From an uncultured Anaerolineae bacterium (GTDB lineage: Bacteria; Chloroflexota; Anaerolineae; Anaerolineales; Villigracilaceae), in contig CAINXK010000024.1 of assembly GCA_903854805.1 (NCBI GenBank), positions 1 through 8,111 of the forward strand: a stretch of 8,111 nt of DNA, in the 5' to 3' direction. Every line of letters begins with the position of its first letter. Positions within the stretch are counted from its first letter, which is position 1. Positions 3,850 to 8,111 of this stretch are shown in pieces. The position numbers and the translations under genes are program-made. The notes beneath the pieces were generated by a model, which was not told the origin of the DNA, did no database searches, and saw only the letters and a list, made by a program, of their open reading frames with translations.

Positions 3850-6459
3850 ATGACAAATCGAAATAAAGCAGAGTCCTTTGAACTGAGCTGCAAGACGAAA
3901 TTGCTCACTTTTCTGCTGCTCTTGATCTGTCTGGGATTGATTGGGTGTGGCAGTGGGGCTTTTAATGGCGGCAGGGCCAATAAAACAACAGCGCCAACGG
4001 GCATAACTTACAGTACCAATCCGGCTGTTTACGCCAAAGATGTATCTATTATGGAAATTATCCCCACGGTCAGAGGCGGAAAGGCGACTGCATTCACCGT
4101 AAGCCCTCCTTTACCCAATGGGTTAAATTTGGATCCGGCTACCGGTATAATTTCAGGCACCCCGACGACGACTCTGGCGAAGACCTCGTATTTGGTGACG
4201 GCAAAAAATGCGGCAGGTAGTGTGAGTGTGACTCTAACATTATCGACCGACCAAGCTGTCTATCCCCTAGTGAAGTTGGCAATAGCCCGAGAATCTTATG
4301 GAGTATGGGATCGATCTGGTTTTCATCTTGTCGTGGACTATCCTTTTACCCGCGGGCAAGGGTATGAGCAACTGTGGGATGAAATCAACGGGAAGGTCCG
4401 CGGCTTGTATGATTGGTCGCAGCTGGATGCCCAGCTGCAGTTTGCTGAGGAGCAAAACGAGAAAATAAACATCCAGATAACAACGGTTGGTGGCGCTGGC
4501 GGCAGCACAATGCCAACATGGATATTCGAAGAAAATGGCGGAGGGGTGCCAAAAGCATCGGGGGATATTTATACCTATGGTTTTTATCTAGACCCTGAAT
4601 TCAAGGTATATTACTCCGAAATGGTGCAGGCCTTAGCCGGACATGTGCGCCATGATATTGCGCCTAATTTACAAGCGCGGATCAACTCTGTTCGGGTTGA
4701 CACAGGGGCAACTGGGGACGAAGCCCCTTATGAAAATCCGGGTGTGTTTGCGGGTACTCCATTTGAGATCAGTGATACCCAATGGCAAGCACATCGGCTT
4801 TGGGCCTTCGAGGTCTATCGTGCAGCCTTCCAAGATGGGGCTGGCCCTGTAATTCCTCTGTTGTTTCAGGATATTGAGAACACCAATTATCCTGTTGAGT
4901 GGAAATGGGTTATCGATAACGTCAAAGGTGGTTTTGGTGCTAAATACGGCGGCGCAGTCCGTGGTCACAACTTGACTGGCTCTCAAGATGTGAGTGATTC
5001 GTTCCGTAGTGTCGCCGTTGACCCTCCTGCGGGTATAAATATGTTTTCCCGCAATGAAATGGACGGGACTTGGTCCAGACCTTTTTTTCAGCTCAATGTT
5101 CGTTTGAACATGTATTGGACGGCTGTGGAACAATTGCATGCCGGGTTAAACATCTGGGATATAACTGGGAATTGCCTGGAAAATACTTATGTTGACAACT
5201 TTGTTTTTGCCTTCGAGTTTTTCAATAAGTGGGCGGCAGAGCTTGACCCAGTCACCGCAGGTGGAGGTTTCATTATTTTTCATGAGGGGCTTGACACCTC
5301 CGATATAAATAAATTTCCAGAATCGACATTTGGATGTGCCAAAAAAAATAACAAGGAACGATACAGCGCAATCACTAATGCCTACTCCGGGCAGGGCGCA
5401 CAAATGGATGATCTGGATGCGGCCATCCAAGGCAACGTAAGACAGCGTATTATCCAGAAGGGATATAACGATGCAGGCTGGAGAATCGTTCCGGGCAATT
5501 ACGAACGATTCATCAGGCAGATTACCCCCGAAGCTACGAGTAAGGGTATGTGGCGGCTCAATGGACCTTTGACATCCACTTCCAATCCTTATGATCGCTT
5601 TGCGCGGAGATTCGATCATGCTTCTGGTATGGATGTGATGTATTTTGATATCCATGACAAGCTGTTACAGTCGCAAGGGCAGCCTGTGCAGATTTCTGTT
5701 GATTATCTCGATCGAGGAACCGGCCAATTCTCGTTGAAATATGATGCCATAGGCAATAACAAGAAAACTGCATTTACAGTCACCAAGACCAATACAAATA
5801 TATGGAAGACGCACTCGATTGTGCTCACGGATTGGGTTTTTGGAAACCATGGTCCAAATGGAGCTGATTTCATGTTGGTTAACATGGACTCCGATGATGA
5901 TATTTTGCATGGCGTGGAAATTATCAAACTTGCTGATGTTAGTATGGGTACCGTTGGCCAAGGCACAGTTACCGCCCGCAACAATTCCTCTGCCTATACC
6001 GCCGTACCAAGTTCTATGATGGAAGGGCAAATATTAGAGTTGAAAGTAATCCCTGCAGCAAACTGGCAATTCACTGGGTGGAGTGGCGCTTTGACGGGAA
6101 CAAATACACGCCCATTTCTATTCCCGTCCAGGGATACTCGGCTTACGGCGCATTTCTCGTATGTCGGTAGTGTATCTCAGCCAGCCCCACTGTTTAGCCT
6201 TGATCCGATCAGTCAAGCGGATGCCAGACAAGGTTTTTCCTACCAGGCAAATATTGCAGGATTCGCCAGCGATCCCAGTAACCGTCCGATCACTTTCTCC
6301 AAAATTTCCGGTCCTGTGTGGCTCAATATCGCCGCTAATGGGACCCTATCCGGTATACCGAATTCGGCAGATGTTGGTTTGAATCACTGGAGCATTCAGG
6401 TTGCGAATAGTGGGGGCGGCACGGATGATGCGACACTCGTGATTCGTGTCAGTCAATAG
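3850..6459 (+). CDS. Large multidomain surface lipoprotein, possible glycoside hydrolase
   Basis: An 869-residue exported protein, read from the ATG with AGGTG before it. A lipoprotein signal peptide ends in LIGC with Cys33 as lipidation site. Next is a putative Ig-like (He_PIG type) domain, about 52-132, with the hallmark LPNGLNLDPATGIISGTP at 88-105. A core of about 420 residues (137-555) follows. It alternates helical and strand-like segments, is rich in Trp and Tyr, and contains TGDEAPYE (288-295) and FQDIENTNYP (339-348). It reads like a TIM-barrel glycoside hydrolase with candidate acid residue Glu291, but I cannot assign a family. A jelly-roll-like beta-sandwich (579-694) follows, then an InlB/Flg_new-type repeat (700-771, with WQFTGWSGALTG), and a second Ig-like domain (778-869, with GTLSGIPNSADVG). 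It is a single gene; the next gene converges on it. Lipoprotein and Ig calls are firm. Enzyme function is inference, and an adhesin or binding protein is the alternative. Confidence 0.85.
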   Translation: MTNRNKAESFELSCKTKLLTFLLLLICLGLIGCGSGAFNGGRANKTTAPTGITYSTNPAVYAKDVSIMEIIPTVRGGKATAFTVSPPLPNGLNLDPATGIISGTPTTTLAKTSYLVTAKNAAGSVSVTLTLSTDQAVYPLVKLAIARESYGVWDRSGFHLVVDYPFTRGQGYEQLWDEINGKVRGLYDWSQLDAQLQFAEEQNEKINIQITTVGGAGGSTMPTWIFEENGGGVPKASGDIYTYGFYLDPEFKVYYSEMVQALAGHVRHDIAPNLQARINSVRVDTGATGDEAPYENPGVFAGTPFEISDTQWQAHRLWAFEVYRAAFQDGAGPVIPLLFQDIENTNYPVEWKWVIDNVKGGFGAKYGGAVRGHNLTGSQDVSDSFRSVAVDPPAGINMFSRNEMDGTWSRPFFQLNVRLNMYWTAVEQLHAGLNIWDITGNCLENTYVDNFVFAFEFFNKWAAELDPVTAGGGFIIFHEGLDTSDINKFPESTFGCAKKNNKERYSAITNAYSGQGAQMDDLDAAIQGNVRQRIIQKGYNDAGWRIVPGNYERFIRQITPEATSKGMWRLNGPLTSTSNPYDRFARRFDHASGMDVMYFDIHDKLLQSQGQPVQISVDYLDRGTGQFSLKYDAIGNNKKTAFTVTKTNTNIWKTHSIVLTDWVFGNHGPNGADFMLVNMDSDDDILHGVEIIKLADVSMGTVGQGTVTARNNSSAYTAVPSSMMEGQILELKVIPAANWQFTGWSGALTGTNTRPFLFPSRDTRLTAHFSYVGSVSQPAPLFSLDPISQADARQGFSYQANIAGFASDPSNRPITFSKISGPVWLNIAANGTLSGIPNSADVGLNHWSIQVANSGGGTDDATLVIRVSQ

Positions 6460-6507
6460 AAACTCAACGATCGGTACCTGTTTTTGCTTGTGAAATGCCA
6501 GCGGCGG

Positions 6508-6777
6508 TTAGTAATGGTACCTGACTTGCAGAAAATCTATGTGCTCAGCGCGCACCAGATAAACAATGCGGTGCTCCAGGGTTAACCTTCGCGACCATGT
6601 GCCCGGTGCCAGGTATTTTAACGGCTCCGGTTTGCCGATTTCCGTAAATGGGTCGCGCAAAACCGCCTCGATTAACTCCAGGGTTTTTAACGCCAGTTTG
6701 CGGTCGGTTTCCACCCAGAAACGCTGATCTTCGATGAATTCGGGTAGGAATACCGCCAGGCGTTGTTTAGAGCTCAA
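6508..6777 (-). CDS. yoeB: YoeB/Txe-family toxin, ribosome-dependent mRNA interferase
   Basis: An 89-residue RelE-superfamily toxin. Members cut mRNA in the ribosomal A site and are held inactive by the YefM antitoxin. The match to E. coli YoeB is easy to follow: FWVETDRK, PFTEIGKPEPLK, WSRRLTLEHRIVY and the C-terminal RYHY. The catalytic residues have counterparts: Glu51, Arg70 (in EHR), His88 and Tyr89, so the toxin should be active. The only available start is TTG (6775-6777), inside the last codons of the antitoxin gene. The overlap is 11 bases, with at best a weak GAGAG site before it. The poor start plus overlap should keep toxin synthesis below that of antitoxin. It gives about five extra residues at the N-terminus compared with E. 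coli YoeB. It converges with the large lipoprotein gene. Confidence 0.93.
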   Translation of the reverse strand: MSSKQRLAVFLPEFIEDQRFWVETDRKLALKTLELIEAVLRDPFTEIGKPEPLKYLAPGTWSRRLTLEHRIVYLVRAEHIDFLQVRYHY

Positions 6778-7048
6778 GGTTTATCTCTCGCCGTAAAGTT
6801 TCAAGGTTTTGCTCTGAGCCTTCACCTTTTAATGCGCGGCCCAACGCGGAAAGCAGTCGTTCAGCGTTGGCAGGAGAGCGCAGCAAGTAGGCTGTTTCCA
6901 TCAGGCTTTGCAGCTCTGATGCGGCAATCATGGCTACATCTTCTTCTCCACGGCGTTGAATAATGACAACTTCGCGGTCATGATTTACCAAATCCAATAA
7001 TTTTGCCAGCCCATCGCGAGCCTGAGTGTATGTTGTTTGAATAGCCAT
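6767..7048 (-). CDS. yefM: YefM/Phd-family antitoxin
   Basis: A 93-residue antitoxin. The N-terminal Phd/YefM fold, with MAIQTTYTQARDGLAKLLD and a strand region REVVIIQRRG followed by EDVAMIAASELQSLMETAYLL, forms the dimer and DNA-binding part. The polar C-terminal tail (about 65-93) would wrap the toxin. The start is the ATG at 7046-7048, supported by GGAGG five bases upstream. A longer frame from 7132 is rejected because it would run through the promoter and operator. It is the first gene of the operon and should, with the toxin, repress its own promoter. Confidence 0.93.
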   Translation of the reverse strand: MAIQTTYTQARDGLAKLLDLVNHDREVVIIQRRGEEDVAMIAASELQSLMETAYLLRSPANAERLLSALGRALKGEGSEQNLETLRREINLEL

Positions 7049-7062
7049 TTTGTCCTCCGGTG

Positions 7063-7102
7063 TGTACAGATATACTGTACCGTATGGGCGGGGTATTGTC
7101 AA
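7063..7102 (-). promoter_or_regulatory. Toxin-antitoxin promoter and YefM-type operator
   Basis: On the minus strand a perfect -35 TTGACA (7102-7097) is followed after 17 bases by TACAGT (7079-7074) as -10. An inverted repeat GTACAG-N5-CTGTAC (7064-7080) covers the -10 and contains the palindrome TGTACA (7063-7068) plus a near copy TGTACC (7076-7081), 13 bp centre to centre. TGTACA is the core of the E. coli YefM-YoeB operator, so autorepression by the antitoxin-toxin complex is the likely mode. Confidence 0.75.
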
Positions 7103-7140
7103 AAGGGAGCCGCTACGACACTTTGCAAGCATTGTCTAAA

Positions 7141-7329
7141 ACCCTCTCACTACCCAAACACACAACTATAACGTGCAGCCTTGGGGGCACAATAGAAAAC
7201 CACTGCAAGGTGGTTTTTTGATTTTTACCAAATAGTCGTTCCATTAGAGAACGAAATTCGAGTTTGGTGCCTGAATATAAAAAACAGGCCGTTTTTCTCT
7301 TTTCAGAGATTGCCAGGCCTGGTTTTTTT
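7141..7329 (+). repeat. Structured intergenic repeat, copy 2
   Basis: Second copy of the element at 3416-3611, in the same orientation but lying between two minus-strand genes. After the shared 51-base head, hairpin 1 is AAAACCAC/GTGGTTTT with loop TGCAAG (7196-7217), followed by TTGATT. Shared linker motifs are CCAAA and GAAATTCGA (7251-7259). Hairpin 2 is CAGGCC/GGCCTG (7285-7290 with 7316-7321) enclosing an inner stem TCTCT/AGAGA with loop TTTC (7296-7309), then seven T. Compared with copy 1 the stems have different bases but the same positions and roughly the same size. Confidence 0.6.
7285..7321 (-). terminator. Bidirectional terminator hairpin downstream of the partial gene
   Basis: Hairpin 2 of repeat copy 2. 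On the minus strand it begins 29 bases after the stop of the partial gene and is followed by TTTTTTATATT, so it fits an intrinsic terminator for that gene. On the + strand it is followed by a T-run at 7323-7329. Confidence 0.65.
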
Positions 7330-7349
7330 CTTCCATCGTTGCCCGCACA

Positions 7350-8111
7350 TTAAGGTGCAGGTTGTAAGGTTACATTGAACGGTTCACTATCTGGAGTGTC
7401 CAATCCCCCGGATGCGGGTAAATATGAACTACAGTCGCCACTTATGGTTCCGCCATTCTCTGTAGTGGTTATTTTGTAAGAACCGTCACCCACAAAATCA
7501 AGACCCGCGCATGTCTGTGAGCACGAAACCGTTCCTCCAGTTGAGCCTCCTGAAAACACCACTTCACCATTGCATGACCCGTCCCCCCCTCCTGTTGATA
7601 CAAGCGTGAATGGGTTGTTTAGTGAGTCTATTATGCCGGTTAATGATGCTGCTCCCCAATCGCCACTTGCGCTGAGTTTTCCGCCTGTGCTAGCCGAGAG
7701 CTCGAGTTTTGCCTTACCACGCCTGGATGTTGCGGTGAGAAGGATGGCGGCGGACTTGCCATTCTCGTTTGGAGCAGTGTAGGATAGTGTTCCCGGTGTT
7801 CTGGCCAGCGAAGTAGGATTGATTGACTCTGCACCCGTCAGGGTCGCATTAAGCTTTGATGGTGCGTTGGTTCCGTCAAATTTGGAAATGACATTCACGT
7901 CTATCGCAGTAGTCGAGCCTTTCTGGACAGTCCCCGGTGATGTTGCCACGATCTTTGTACACCCGCCGCTTTGCCAGGTGTCCATTGCCGAGGTCAGCGA
8001 AGCCAGACCCAGTTCAAGCGCAGCCTGGAGACCCGATGGATCCAATTGGTTTACATCCTCCTGGGTGACATTATCCGTTTTTTGATTCAAACGCCAGTTC
8101 GACTCTTTGCC
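7350..8111 (-). CDS. C-terminal part of an exported-type protein with an Ig-like domain (partial)
   Basis: The frame is open to the window's right edge. The TTG at 8088-8090 is more likely an internal Leu codon, since Gly-Lys-Glu-Ser-Asn-Trp-Arg precede it in frame and no ribosome binding site is visible. So 253 C-terminal residues are seen. An Asp- and Gln-rich stretch is followed by a short helix-prone region, then an Ig-like beta domain (about 58-141, SPGTVQKGS to KLELSAS). A Gly/Ser/Thr-rich C-terminal domain follows, with Cys180, Cys197, Cys201 and Cys227 (plus Cys51), which suggests disulphides and an extracytoplasmic place. I recognise no named family. A signal peptide would lie outside the window. 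Confidence 0.65.
   Translation of the reverse strand, partial: GKESNWRLNQKTDNVTQEDVNQLDPSGLQAALELGLASLTSAMDTWQSGGCTKIVATSPGTVQKGSTTAIDVNVISKFDGTNAPSKLNATLTGAESINPTSLARTPGTLSYTAPNENGKSAAILLTATSRRGKAKLELSASTGGKLSASGDWGAASLTGIIDSLNNPFTLVSTGGGDGSCNGEVVFSGGSTGGTVSCSQTCAGLDFVGDGSYKITTTENGGTISGDCSSYLPASGGLDTPDSEPFNVTLQPAP

Noticed and set aside
4669..5655. Long minus-strand frames of 156 and 169 codons inside the large lipoprotein gene
   Set aside because: They have no ribosome binding sites or domains and lie opposite a well-supported coding frame.
6473..6523. GGTACCTG twice, 43 bp apart, between the convergent 3' ends
   Set aside because: A short 8-base repeat, one copy within the toxin's conserved C-terminal codons; no further structure, so probably chance.
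7049..7132. 28-residue N-terminal extension of the antitoxin frame (start at 7132)
   Set aside because: It covers the TTGACA promoter, the TGTACA operator and the GGAGG site. The ATG at 7046-7048 gives a normal YefM N-terminus.

Overview
This looks like a chromosomal stretch of a free-living bacterium of intermediate GC content that exports lipoproteins. An Anaerolineae-like member of Chloroflexota is my best guess, from the lipoprotein and Ig-like domain style and a DUF1786-like remnant. No marker gene in the window proves it.

Layout. (1) 1-422: a small two-helix membrane protein (+), then a short degenerate reading frame that looks like the N-terminus of a DUF1786 gene. (2) 423-2179 (-): a two-component pair, an OmpR/PhoB-type response regulator followed with a 4-nt overlap by a BaeS-like sensor kinase. 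(3) 2192-2381: a divergent control region with mirrored 11-bp repeats. (4) 2382-3344 (+): a secreted lipoprotein esterase of the BD-FAE-like alpha/beta-hydrolase type. (5) 3345-3849: about 500 bases without a gene, holding a hairpin, copy 1 of a structured repeat and the leader of the next gene. (6) 3850-6459 (+): an 869-residue multidomain lipoprotein with Ig-like, unassigned core, beta-sandwich and InlB-like domains. (7) 6508-7048 (-): a YefM/YoeB toxin-antitoxin pair with a clear promoter-operator. (8) 7141-7329: copy 2 of the structured repeat. (9) 7350-8111 (-): the C-terminal part of a protein with an Ig-like domain, cut by the window edge.

How the parts fit. Direct 11-bp repeats of TCTCAAGAAAW lie next to the regulator promoter and, inverted, next to the esterase promoter. 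In both cases the repeat pair ends exactly 9 bp before the candidate -10. This suggests that the regulator controls itself and the esterase together. The esterase and the large lipoprotein are both probable surface proteins, and a role in handling polysaccharide is plausible but inferred.

The least explained item is the pair of about 190-bp intergenic elements (3416-3611 and 7141-7329). They share a conserved head and two hairpins at equivalent places, but the hairpin stems differ in sequence while keeping their pairing. This is the pattern of a structured RNA or a terminator-bearing dispersed repeat.
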